From assembly GCA_015143295.1 (NCBI GenBank), contig CM026570.1:11556047-11620046 (forward strand): a stretch of DNA of 64,000 bases. The letters are read 5' to 3'. Position 1 is the stretch's first letter. The number at the start of each line of letters is the position of its first letter. Below, piece after piece: positions 11,701 through 20,538 of the stretch. Both the position numbers and the translations under genes were made by a program. The stretch is from Tetracentron sinense (taxonomy: Eukaryota > Streptophyta > Magnoliopsida > Trochodendrales > Trochodendraceae). The notes beneath the pieces were generated by a model. It saw nothing but the letters and a program-made list of their open reading frames with translations, was not told the DNA's origin and made no database searches.

Positions 11701-14700
11701 TTTCTCTAAGCTCTTAGAAAATTTTGAGTGTTTCTTGACATTTTTTGAAGTTATTTTTGCATGAAATAGTTGGTTTTCGTTCTTTTTATAAAAGTTGGAT
11801 TGAGTACCTAAAGTTATGAATGGATTGGCAAAGTTTATCTACAATTTGGGTAAGGACACCATCTAGCGCCTTTCCAAGTGCAAAGAAGATTTAGTATTAG
11901 AAATAAACAAAGGTACAAAAGATTGTTCACCGATTGGTGAACTAAAAAGAAAACAAAATAGCGACAAGCAATAGAGCCACTATATAGCAGCTACAAGCAA
12001 CAGATCTGATTGTTGGATGTTTGCTTTTTAATACTACCATTAGATCGGATGATTGGCACACGACGATCGGACTTGCAAACCCACACAGTCACACAACACC
12101 CCAACAAGAGCAATGAAGATAGGACCTCTAAGTTCACCGACTGCACATTTTCAGAAGAAAAAATGAACATATATTATGTGCCTTGTCATTTTTCCTGCGT
12201 AGACCTTTTATTTTATCGGTAATCATGAGATAATATATCATAAAACAGCAGTTACAATAGACAGACATAGCTTAGAGCTTACTGAGAAGTCAACTCAAAA
12301 AGTACTAAAGCCACCTACAATCTAAATAGTAACAACAAAAACAAGTGCAAAACACAGTATCACGGATACAAAATATTGATGATGATAAATTACTCAAATC
12401 AACACTCCCAGATTCGCATTCATACAACAAATTGACAACCATTCCACCTATCAAAAAAAAATTTGACAACCATTCCAAAATTGATTGTCTAATTTGTGCA
12501 CAAATGTAAGGTATAGAAGAAGGGGAGTTCTCTAATATTTTAAAATTCCTCTCTTTCCATAATGCCCAGGCTATGGCTCCAAGCAGAATTGACCAAATTG
12601 TTGCATGGTCTTTATCCGCACTTACTCGAGACCAGCAAGATAAAAAGTTTCGAAAGGAGACAGGGAAATAGCCCAAAATCTCAAAAGCAACGGGATAATG
12701 TAATAACAAATGATCCACCGACTCTTCCGCGAGCAAGCACAAATAACCTTGGTTAGCTATCCTCCACTCTCTTTTTGTCAAATTATTACAAGTGAGAATC
12801 TTATCCAGTGCTCTAGTCCAAAGAAAGAATGTTACTTTTATGGGATTTTGGGATTCTACACAATCTTATGAGGAAAAGAGCGTCGTGAAACTAGCTCAAA
12901 TGACTGTAGCAATGATCTCATTGAGAACCGACCATTGTTATCCCTAGCTCAAAACCTTATATCTCTATTATGTGGCCGAGGAATAGAGGATCCTAAGGTT
13001 TGCAAGAGGTGAAGGAAATCTTCGATTTCCCAATCGTTCAGGTCATGCCTCATTGTCAGACACCAAACAACTTCATCATTTCTCATTTCGAAGCAATCAT
13101 CTACTGAAGCATCTTTATCTAGTGACAGAAGAAAAATATTTTCAAACCTATCCCGGAACTGACTCCCCCCGCATCACTTCCTGCCAAAAACAAACCTCTG
13201 TCCCATTACCGACGCTAAATGAAATGAACGGGCTCAGCAAATGAGCCACCGCAAATGATTCCTTTCCACAACCCCACCCCATGAAATCCCCTAAACTCTC
13301 AGGGATTCCAACATGAAGATTGACGCAACTATCATTTTTTCTCCATAAACTCTCCCTTTCCTTCCTGAACCTCCATACCCATTCTAACGGTTTAAGATTC
13401 AAGCCACCTCCTTGCAGAGAACGGCACACTTGATCCCAAGCCACCAGGTGATACCTAGATTTCTCCCCTTTGCTATTCCGTAGACCGTAGGAATTCCTTT
13501 TGAGATGAGAGATATATTACAATGTTAACTTAGAGCTATCATTATTGTCCAAATATGTGGATCCTTGTTGTTGGTTTTCCTCAATCATCTTTTCTTAAGT
13601 AAATAGGAAGGAAACTAGAGAACTCCCATGTACTTATATCATGGCTACAAACATGATTGTTTTGTTGATTTTGTTATCCTCATAATTGTCTGCCTTCCTA
13701 TCCAGGGGCAGAGCCGAGGGGAGGGGCATGCCCCCCCCCCCCCTCAATTTTTTCAAAATCCTTTGTCAGGTAGTAGTATGTAGTGGGTCCTCCAAATTTT
13801 TTTGTTAAATTTATATGTATTCCCCCCCCCCAACTTTTTGGTTTAGATTATATAGTGGCCCCCACAATATTTTAGTTTCGTTACATGATATCATTTCATA
13901 CAGTGGGACTCCAATTTTTTGTTTTGTTTATATAGTAGGCCCCCCATACTGTTGTGAATCTATCATATTAGAGAAACTTGGGCTACCGTAGAAGAGTAGA
14001 TTTAAGAAGGGAAATACCTAACTTACTGCCGCAATAGACTACCTATTCTAATGTACAGTCCTCATTGGTCAATGCCTCCTTTTTGCCACACATCAACTGT
14101 AGTTAAAGATTCACTCACTCCTATAGTTAAGCAATCTAAGCTTGACTTTTAAAAAGCAAAAAAACCAAAATATTTACTTTAATTTTCTTAAGCTTAACCA
14201 TAGTTAAAGGAGTGTTAAAAGGGACACGTGGCCATGGCATTAGATTACCTATTCTAATGCGGGGTGTGCTAATCACTGCCCATTTAAGAAATAAAGTAGG
14301 AGTAGCCGAGTAGAAAACCAACTCCACAACTCCCATAAGGCAACGGTGACTCAGTGAGCCTCCATTTCTTGATGTTTTCTCACAGCACAAACTATAAATT
14401 TACAGGGATAACTTCCTAATAGTTGCAGGTAACTCTTCATCCTAATCTCTTTTTTATTTTTGTTTATTCTTTTTTTCCTTTTATTACATCAATTACAATT
14501 AGGGTTTTTGAATATTAGTTATTTTTTTCCTGAATTAATTAAGTTGCGAATGAAATTTAATCATTTAAAACCTTAGCTCTCTGCAATTCTAGTTCATTAC
14601 CTTTGATTTCTCTCCCATGTTCTTCTTTTTCCTAAAAAAAATCTTAAATTTTTTTTGGGCTCATTCAAAGAGGAGGGCCCTTGTTTTTCTTGTTCCTGGA

Positions 14701-16419
14701 CCTTTATTGGAATGCAAAATTTACAAATTTTATGACCGGGATGGACCCAGTACTAAAAAAAAACCCTTGTTTTTCTTCTTACTGGACCTTTATTGAAATG
14801 CAAAATTTACAAATTTTATGACCGGGATGGACCCAGTACTCAAAAAAAAAGGGGGGCTATGCCCCCGAACCTCCAAGGCCCCATGCCTTAACCCTATTAA
14901 TTTTCTTGATATATATACTTCGGCCCCCCCAAGGAAAAATTCCTAGCTCCGCCCCTATTCCTATCCCGTGCATCACATAGGGTCTCGGCAAGATATTCAA
15001 TCTTAGGGCCATATCTCGAATATGCTGATGATATGAGATAATCTCCAAGACCCCTCTTTTTACCCGAAGCCCAATTAAAAATATTGCTCGAGACTCCTAC
15101 CGCAACAAACCGAAATTCAACTCTTATGCTAGTTTTAGACCATGAAGGAAAGCCCAAGCTTCAGTCTTATTTGAGTCGCACTCCATAAAGGACCTGGATA
15201 CACCCAAAAAAATCTCACATCTCTATCTCCAAAAAAGAGGATTCCAATCCCTGATGTACCCAGGGCAGTCTTTCGGGCACCTGACAATTTTCAATTTAAT
15301 TACATTTTCTATCTGATGGATCCAAACTGCATGCATCTCTTTGATTAAATTGGAGGACCAAGATACCAACCTCCAATCCCTTGGAATGTTAACAATAAAC
15401 CCCTCTAACATAACTAGGCATAACCCAGTGGGATACCATAACATGAATCCTCCTGGTAATACAAGTGATGCTTTAGAACTTGTTATTAAAACAAAAATTG
15501 AGGCACGCATGATTCTGTAGTCATGATCAAGAGAATAAGAAACACAACTGCTAAATCCAAACAAGAAAAGGGCACACATGCACATGAGCGCGGATGCACA
15601 CACACTACTAAATCCAAACATAAACATGATTCTATAATCATAATCAAGAGAATGAGAAACACAACTGCTAAATCCAAACAAGAAAAGGGACTCCAACAAA
15701 AATCAGTGTGAGTCAACATACTTAATTTGCAAAGTCACCAGCTCAAATTAAGAATGTTGAGAAGTAATATTGTGTCTTCCCATATTTAAAGCCCCTAATT
15801 TTCAGAAGTTCCTCATTACAAACAAAAGGAATTCCTCCTTCTTAATCTAAATCAACAAAGTGATACACACAGAAAGGAAAAACATGAACTGCAATGAAAA
15901 ACAGATACAGACTGTATACCATCTTCGTCTTTTGTATCAACGTCGAGCTTCAGTTCCTCCAACAAGTACTTGCAAATCTCAGTCTGCCCCGCTCTAGCAG
16001 CAAAGTGAAGAGCCCCTCTTTTGTTCGCGTCCTTAACATCTGCTACAGTTTTCGCCAATCCCCTCCCCTCGTCGAGCTGTGCCGCCATTTCTGATGCAGA
16101 AAATTCAACAAAAATCTCAGCTCGAACAACACAAAGAACGATAAACATGCTAACAATCAGACTCAGAATACAAAATCATGAATAGAACTAAAAAAAAAAA
16201 TCCAACTTACTCTTTAAGAGATCGAGATTTCCAGTCCGAGCAGCATTCAAAAACTGTTGAACTTTCTGCCTTACTGAAATCGGGAAAATAAAATTTTAAA
16301 AAAAAAATTAAAACGATTCGGAAATCAAAATTGATGGAAAAAGAAACTAGCGAAACTGGAAAATCCAAATAAAAGAAAATAACTGAACCTGCGAGAGCTG
16401 CCGAAGCTTCAGTTGCCAT
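3929..16419 (-). CDS. Ankyrin-repeat protein, ankyrin/TPR family (5' exons; partial)
   Basis: Five consecutive exons join in frame with GT-AG borders: 16419-16389, 16273-16211, 16090-15920, 6012-5881 and 4068-3929, together 179 codons. The protein starts MATEASAALA, then VRQKVQQFLNAARTGNLDLL, then ankyrin repeats from about residue 47: ALHFAARAGQTEICKYLLEE, ETPLLHAARQGHADTARYLV, a third around ATALHHAAGIGHIELL, and GTPLLWAAGHGQQDAVKILL. This matches the N-terminal half of the plant family exemplified by Arabidopsis At3g04710 (TPR10), in which ankyrin repeats precede a C-terminal TPR domain that binds chaperone tails; the TPR exons are not in the window and their presence is inferred. The start is the first ATG after a GA-rich leader. 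Introns are extreme: intron 3 is about 9.9 kb and holds a foldback element, a solo LTR, two LINEs and a hAT element. Nothing visible in the exons is broken. It is divergent from the CFM3-type gene. Confidence 0.85.
4069..5880. other. Ankyrin gene intron 4
   Basis: This is non-coding sequence between exons 4 and 5. It includes TA/GA microsatellite runs near 4987-5019, a GT run near 5746-5780, and CT-rich sequence at 5280-5500 that creates spurious open frames. No exon or gene was seen. Confidence 0.6.
5746..5780. repeat. (GT)n microsatellite
   Basis: A GT repeat with one interruption lies in intron 4 of the ankyrin gene. Confidence 0.9.
6381..6482 (-). mobile_element. 62-bp retroposon stub between 20-bp direct repeats
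   Basis: The 20-mer ATAAGTGATCATTAATGTTC occurs at 6381-6400 and 6463-6482. The 62 bp between them read on the minus strand as a CCGATCAAAA-type, A-rich tail like the 3' ends of the LINEs here. A target duplication around a severely 5'-truncated LINE copy explains this best; a simple tandem slip is the alternative. Confidence 0.5.
6489..6660 (-). mobile_element. Possible LINE 3' end fragment
   Basis: A T-run followed by ATCAGTAAATAATAAATCAT resembles, on the minus strand, the 3' terminus of the LINEs at 9771 and 12208. No protein homology was recognised, so the assignment rests on the tail only. Confidence 0.3.
6661..7399. other. Ankyrin intron 3, no gene seen
   Basis: No exon or RNA gene was recognised. 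The words CACTCCCCCTCAAGCTGGTG near 7331-7350 resemble the sequence often found just before copia-type LTRs in plants, so a retroelement remnant is possible. Confidence 0.35.
7562..8618 (+). mobile_element. Solo LTR (1057 bp) related to the Tat element at 17165
   Basis: The sequence starts TGTAAGGGATAAAATTCGTA and ends TTTTTCCCTTTCA, closely matching the LTR ends of the full Tat element (start TGTAACGGGTAAAATTCGTA, end TTTTTCCCCTCACA). It is flanked on both sides by the 5-bp duplication AATTA (7557-7561, 8619-8623). A TATA-like CCTATAAATAAGC lies near 7741. The downstream block CTGACTTTATCATCGGAG also has its counterpart in the full LTR. No internal region remains, so it arose by LTR-LTR recombination. 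Confidence 0.85.
8096..8345 (+). repeat. CGTTGT-based minisatellite inside the solo LTR
   Basis: About 250 bp consists of shuffled units such as GAGCTACGTTGTCTG and TGCCTTATCC, repeated with few changes. The shared core (A)CGTTGT is the word that is scattered through the LTRs of the related full-length element. The tandem array is open in several frames but is not a gene. Confidence 0.9.
9771..11350 (-). mobile_element. LINE, 5'-truncated (RT thumb and zf-RVT)
   Basis: On the minus strand the RT C-terminus (TYLGLPVRASFKSKSVWAPV, about 11119-11345) is followed after a frame change by a 10162-11001 frame with GLNSVPFSAVNKALLGKWVW and the zf-RVT cysteine/histidine series CYLCMTTEESVNDLLLHCP. 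The 3' end is the T-run at 9771-9781 on the plus strand followed by the complement of TTTACAGATC. The 5' truncation point near 11340-11358 is uncertain because the sequence there also matches the foldback loop. It lies in ankyrin intron 3. Confidence 0.85.
11351..12207. other. Ankyrin intron 3, partial copy of the foldback loop
   Basis: Positions 11339-11372 and 11595-11730 repeat the loop sequence of the foldback element (9057-9200), including CTTCAACAAAGGTCTTA and TTAGGGATCTTTTCTAGAGA, but here about 220 bp of extra sequence separate the two halves. No coding exon was seen. Confidence 0.5.
12208..13490 (-). mobile_element. LINE, 5'-truncated, degenerate
   Basis: Minus-strand frames carry the same domain series as the neighbouring LINE: AWDQVCRSLQGGGLNLKPLE then WVWRFRKERESLWRK (13148-13444), and a zf-RVT remnant with CLLAEESVDHLLLHYPVAF (12305-12781). 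The 3' terminus on the minus strand is TTACCGATAAAATAAAA at about 12208. Frameshifts and stops interrupt it. Confidence 0.8.
13703..14957. mobile_element. hAT-type non-autonomous element, 1255 bp, perfect 8-bp TSD
   Basis: The terminal inverted repeats are CAGGGGCAGAGCC at the left and TAGCTCCGCCCCTA at the right. Both sides carry the identical 8-bp duplication TTCCTATC (13695-13702 and 14958-14965), typical of hAT transposition. The ends are followed inward by G/C homopolymer runs. There is no transposase. A second MITE (14010-14282) is nested inside. It belongs to the same family as the elements at 31205, 33925 and 52401. Confidence 0.8.
14010..14282. repeat. MITE, copy 1 of a family with the CATCAACTGTRGTTAA core
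   Basis: The copy shares with 52750-52998 and 62155-62432 the order: terminal palindrome-like block around GACTA, CATCAACTG, GATTCACTCAC, TTAAGCTTAACCATAGTTAAA, GTGTTAAA, GACACGTGG and a GC-rich end (GTGCTAATCACTGCCC). It is nested inside the hAT element at 13703. Confidence 0.65.
14966..15480 (-). pseudogene. LINE-type RNase H (RVT_3-like) fragment, broken
   Basis: Minus-strand pieces read FMECDSNKTEAWAFLHGLKL, then in another frame SSNIFNWASGKKRGLG, then IRDMALRLNIL, in the order expected for the RNase H domain found at the C-terminus of many plant LINE polyproteins. Stops and frameshifts are frequent. The hAT insertion at 13703-14957 landed immediately beside it. Assignment rests on motif memory rather than an alignment. 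Confidence 0.45.
15481..15919. other. Ankyrin intron 3, short direct duplication
   Basis: The block around ATCAAGAGAATRAGAAACAC and CTAAATCCAAACAAGAAAAG occurs at about 15526-15575 and again at 15645-15690. There is no gene. Confidence 0.5.
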
Positions 16420-16440
16420 TGTTAGGTTAAGTGAAGAAGA

Positions 16441-16466
16441 AATCTCTCTCTGTCTCTCTCTCTAAA
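16441..16466 (-). promoter_or_regulatory. GA-rich 5' leader of the ankyrin gene
   Basis: The minus strand just upstream of the start codon is a GAGAGA tract (CT repeat on the plus strand), a common feature of plant 5' UTRs and core promoters. A functional role is inferred only. Confidence 0.35.
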
Positions 16467-16921
16467 GCAGAAAAAACTTCTGGGGATCAAAGCGTTAGCG
16501 AAGTTTTATAGCAAAAAATTACGGGCGAAAAGGGAAAACTAAGAAAAGGACGGAACTCGGGCGAGTTGGTACTAATGAGTGACCCGGGCGAGTTGGGTAG
16601 TGTTTTGACGAGTCGGATTGAACCCTACAATACAAACAAACGATGTGGTGTGCCCGGTAGGGCTGGTAAACGAACAGAGCTGTCCGCAAACAGCTAAGCT
16701 GGGCTAGGGTTTTGGTTTTTGTTTTTGGGTGAAGTATTAGAGGGCGTTTGGTAATACTATTATTAATTACTTATTTGCTTATTCATAAAAATAATAAGTA
16801 CATATTTAGAAATAAGTTTATTTCGTAAAATTAAATAAGCAATAAGTAAAAATAGTTTTTTTTTGGTACAGTTTGAAATAAGTTTATTCCGTAAAATTAA
16901 ATAAGCAATAAGTAAAAATAG

Positions 16922-17106
16922 TTTTTTTTTTTTTTTTGTGCAGTTTATACGGTTAGGCCACAATCCCAGTTTGAGTGTTAGTATTTGCTCAATTAAGTTG
17001 GATGGATAGAGAGTAAACCGACTCTCACCCTCACGGGAATGGATCCCAAAACCACTTCCTTACGGAAGGGATACACTTACCATTGGGACAAAGCCCTGGT
17101 GTGTGT
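16922..17106 (-). mobile_element. tRNA-derived SINE with 12-bp target duplication
   Basis: On the minus strand the element begins with a tRNA-like head (box A-like TTTGTCCCAATGGTAAG; box B-like GGTTTTGGGATCC) and ends in a long A tail (T-run at 16922-16937 on the plus strand). Both flanks carry AAGTAAAAATAG (16910-16921 and 17107-17118), a clean target duplication. A relative lies at 45432-45561. Confidence 0.7.
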
Positions 17107-17164
17107 AAGTAAAAATAGCTAGGAGTCCAAAAAAATACTTATAAATAAATAGCTTTATACCTAC

Positions 17165-18062
17165 TGTAACGGGTAAAATTCGTAAAACCAACTCAGCGTT
17201 GTAGGACGAGCTCGTTTTTGTCGTTTTGTTCACGAAAGTGACACGTGGATACGAGCTGGGGTCACGTGCTTAAAATATAAGGGTCACACGTTGTCTGATA
17301 CACAACGGTCTCGTTGTGCGCATTACGACGTCTTTGTTCTCATGCAGTACTACGTTTCCGTTGTGACTTTGACAACGTGCTCGTTGTCTAAAGCACAACG
17401 TAAACGTTGTGCTCGTGACAACGTCGATATCGTTACGCGAACAACGAGTCCGTTGTCTCACCGACAACGATGTCGTGCTGTATTTTAAGGCATCTACGCC
17501 GTAACCGAGCTTGAGTCAACAACGAGACCGACTCGTAGGAGGAAGTGATCAGGAGGCGATCCATAATTCCGACAAGCGCGCCGAACCTGCCGTTTCGTGC
17601 CGAAAGCACTGTCTTGGCATTTAATGCTGGTCATTTATGCGTACCGTTCGATCCCGTCCGATTGGACTTATAGGAGGCTCTCACGTGTAATGCAACCAGC
17701 GGCAAATATGTCTAAGATATTTGGCAATGAGTGCAAAGACACGTGGTATGGACACCTATGGCCATCCATGGTCATCGATGGCCATACCAACCCTTGCCAT
17801 ATAAAAACCCCGTGATTTTTAATGCACGGGACACTTGTTCATTGACTCAGATCCGAGAATACGTGTTCAGTGCCTCCAGTGCCTTGCGTATTTTTCAGTG
17901 ACTGTTTTAGCGTTTACTGTTCATCATCTTCTACACTTACTGACTTTACCATCGGAGTACAGGTCAGGGTGCCACACCCTCCGTTCCAACCTTCTACCGG
18001 TAAACCAGAGCGTGGAAGGAACTGCTGCTGACGCGTGTCCGTCCGGTATTTTTCCCCTCACA
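17165..18062 (+). repeat. 5' LTR of the Tat element
   Basis: The 898-bp repeat is directly repeated at 27989-28886. It holds a TATA-like CCATATAAAAA near 17798, ABRE/G-box words (GACACGTGG near 17239 and 17739, TCACGTGC near 17262) and a dense run of CGTTGT/ACAACG words between about 17285 and 17470. The regulatory reading is inference. Confidence 0.95.
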
Positions 18063-18066
18063 AAAT

Positions 18067-18084
18067 TGGCGCCGTCTGTGGGAA
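18067..18084 (+). other. Primer-binding site of the Tat element
   Basis: TGGCGCCGTCTGTGGGAA starts four bases inside the 5' LTR end. The TGG start is complementary to a tRNA CCA 3' end. I do not assign the tRNA species. Confidence 0.75.
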
Positions 18085-18118
18085 ATAATAAACGGACCTC
18101 CCTTTGCTCTCTGTGATC

Positions 18119-20538
18119 ATGACTAATCAATCAGTAGTGTTCGGGCATGAGGATCAAACCCCTCACGCTACTTCTTTCCTACCTTCTGTCGTGCATATTC
18201 CTGGAGTCAGTCCTTCGTCTGGGCAACCAGAGAGGACCGTGCCTCCCCCTGCTGAGCTCTCTGTTTCAGATCGCATCTTGGCGATGCTGCAAGTGCAGCA
18301 GTCTGCTCTGGATCAAATCACCAGGCAGCAGCAAATGATGCAAGCGAGGCTGGAAGCGTTCGAGCATAGCAGGCTCGAAGTGGATGAAGTGCTACTGCAG
18401 AGGCCTTCCTTGAGACGTCAGTTTGACTTCTCTTCTTCTCCTTCTGCCCCGGAGAACCGTGAAACCAGGTTTGTGCTTCTTCCTACTGAATGGGATGTAA
18501 GGCAGCCTCCGGTTCGGGCAGAGCAGAGTATTCCTTCTGATCGTGTGGATTTCAGAGAAGGGACAGGAAGAGAAGACCTGAGAGTGGGTACTGGAGGTGC
18601 GGACACCCAGAAACTTGGGTAACAGCCAAGGAGGTGGAAGCTTTAATCGGTGCTCATGTTAAGAGCATGAAGGGAGGGATTCCTGACCACTTTGCTCAGT
18701 CAGCAAAGGATAACGTTGAGAACTCTCCTTTTACGGATGCCATCAACCAGTCCTATACTTCTTCCAAGTTCATAACTCCGATCTTCCCCATGTACACCGG
18801 AAAGACGGACCCGGAGGAGCATCTGTTTGACTTCAAGCACGCGATGGCTGTTTGCAATCCGGATGATGACCTGTATTGCAAGGCTTTCCCCAACAGCCTG
18901 TCGGGGGCAGCATCGAAATGGTTTCGGAACTTGCCTCCTGGTTCCATCAGCAACTTCTCGGAGCTCAGGTCGGCCTTCATTGATCGCTTCATCATCAATA
19001 AGAAGAAGAAGGCAGGTGCAGATACTCTCTTCTCTTTGAGAATGAAGCCGGCCGAATCCTTGAAGGACTTCATTTCGCGTTTCACCGATGAAGTCCACAA
19101 CATTGATAAGGTTGACGAAGCGAGCTGCATCGCTACTTTCAAGAATGCTATCCCCAAGCATTCCGAGCTCTACAAGTCCTTAGCTCTTGACTATCTTGTC
19201 AAGATGGACGAGTTGATGGTACGTGCCACTAAGTACGGGAGGTACGAGGAGGACGTATCCGTTGTGTCAGCACCGAAGCCCAGAGCGAGAGTGGTGGATG
19301 TCGTGGAGAGGACACACCGATCATCGAAGAGGAAGGAGAAGAAGCAGAGGTACGAGTCTTCGTCATCTGAGGGCTCGCCACCAAGGAAGCAGAGGGAAAG
19401 AGTTGTGTATGTGACTCAACGGGATCAGCCGGATCGGCGCCCGTTAGAAAGAAATTTTAATCAGCACCAGAGCAGGACAGAGAGACGTCCTAATGACCAG
19501 CAGGCGAGGCAGCAGTATCAGCCACGCCAAGTGCAGCCTCAAGCACAGCACGAGAGAGGCGTGCAGTCTAATGAGAGGCGATCTTTTGTAGATCGAGCCC
19601 CGCCCGTCAATTTCACGGTCAGCCCGGCGACCATCATGAGGTCAATGGAGGATCAACCATACTTCGAGTGGCCGGCGAGGGCAGTGCCAGATATTACATC
19701 GGGGCCACGGGTGCATGAGTACTGTCATTATCACAAGTGCCGTGGTCATCTCACCAACCGATGCCGTATTCTGAGAGAATACTTGGAGAGGCTTGTTCAG
19801 GAGGGGTACTTGGGAGAGTATCTTGCTTCTGACAACAGCGGTGGGGAGCGCACCAGAGAGCCGGTGTCTCAATCTCGCGGAGGGGAACCCGCCAATAATC
19901 CCAGTACCAGTGGAGGAGCCTCCTTGGGCACGATCAATGTCATTTGTCGCGTGCAAACGCCTGAAGCTGATGTGGGGAAGAACTTCAGGGCGAAGGCCAG
20001 GAAGCTGTCTCACAAGGCTGCAGTGTGCCAGGTACAAGTGCCTAGCAGAAGCGTTGAGCAGGCACTCACCTTCACTAATCTTGATCTGGCAGGGGTGATC
20101 CGGCCTCACTATGATGCTCTTGTTCTCACCATGAGAATAGGAGACTTCGACATCAAGAGAGTGCTCCTGGATTCAGGGAGCGGAGCAGACATCTTGTACC
20201 TTCATGCTTTCACTCAGATGAAGCTGGATCCTTCCGTCCTCATCCCTGCCCAGACTCCCCTGTTCGGGTTTGATGGCAGCTCGATGAAGCCTGTAGGCGA
20301 CGTTGTCTTGCCCGTTGTGGCTGGATCCGTTGTCCTCCAGACCAGGTTTTCCCTCCTGGACGCGCCGTCACCGTACAATGCCATTTTGGGTCGTTGGTGG
20401 ACCCATGAGATGAAGGCTGTCCCGTCCTCGTACTACCAGGTGTTGAAGTACCCAACGCAGGACGGACCTCAGGAGATCCGAGGTGATCAGTTGGCATCAC
20501 AAAAGTGCGATTTTCCTGCTTCCGTTGTGCCTTCGTAG
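18119..20538 (+). CDS. Retrotransposon gag-protease (Tat), frameshifted
   Basis: The reading starts at the ATG at 18119 just inside the primer site, runs to a stop at 18620, and the homologous reading continues in another frame from about 18601 (ETWVTAKEVEALIGAHVKSM), so one small indel near 18595-18605 breaks gag. The capsid-type retrotransposon gag domain spans about 18770-19160 (motif FPNSLSGAASKWFRNLPPGS). Next come a basic, glutamine-rich linker, a short cysteine/histidine cluster (CHYHKCRGHLTNRC, about 19721-19762), and the aspartic protease active site DSGSGAD at 20170-20190. A TAG at 20536-20538 ends this part; pol follows in the same frame. Gag would package element RNA and the protease would cut the polyprotein. 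Confidence 0.9.

Noticed and set aside
15486-15719. Frames encoding repeated FLILLIM-type hydrophobic segments
   Set aside because: They stem from a short direct duplication in the ankyrin intron; no homolog recognised.
18700-19161. Long minus-strand frames opposite gag (also 20542-21060, 21888-22352)
   Set aside because: Shadows of the strongly coding gag-pol strand; the antisense gene proper begins only at 27383.
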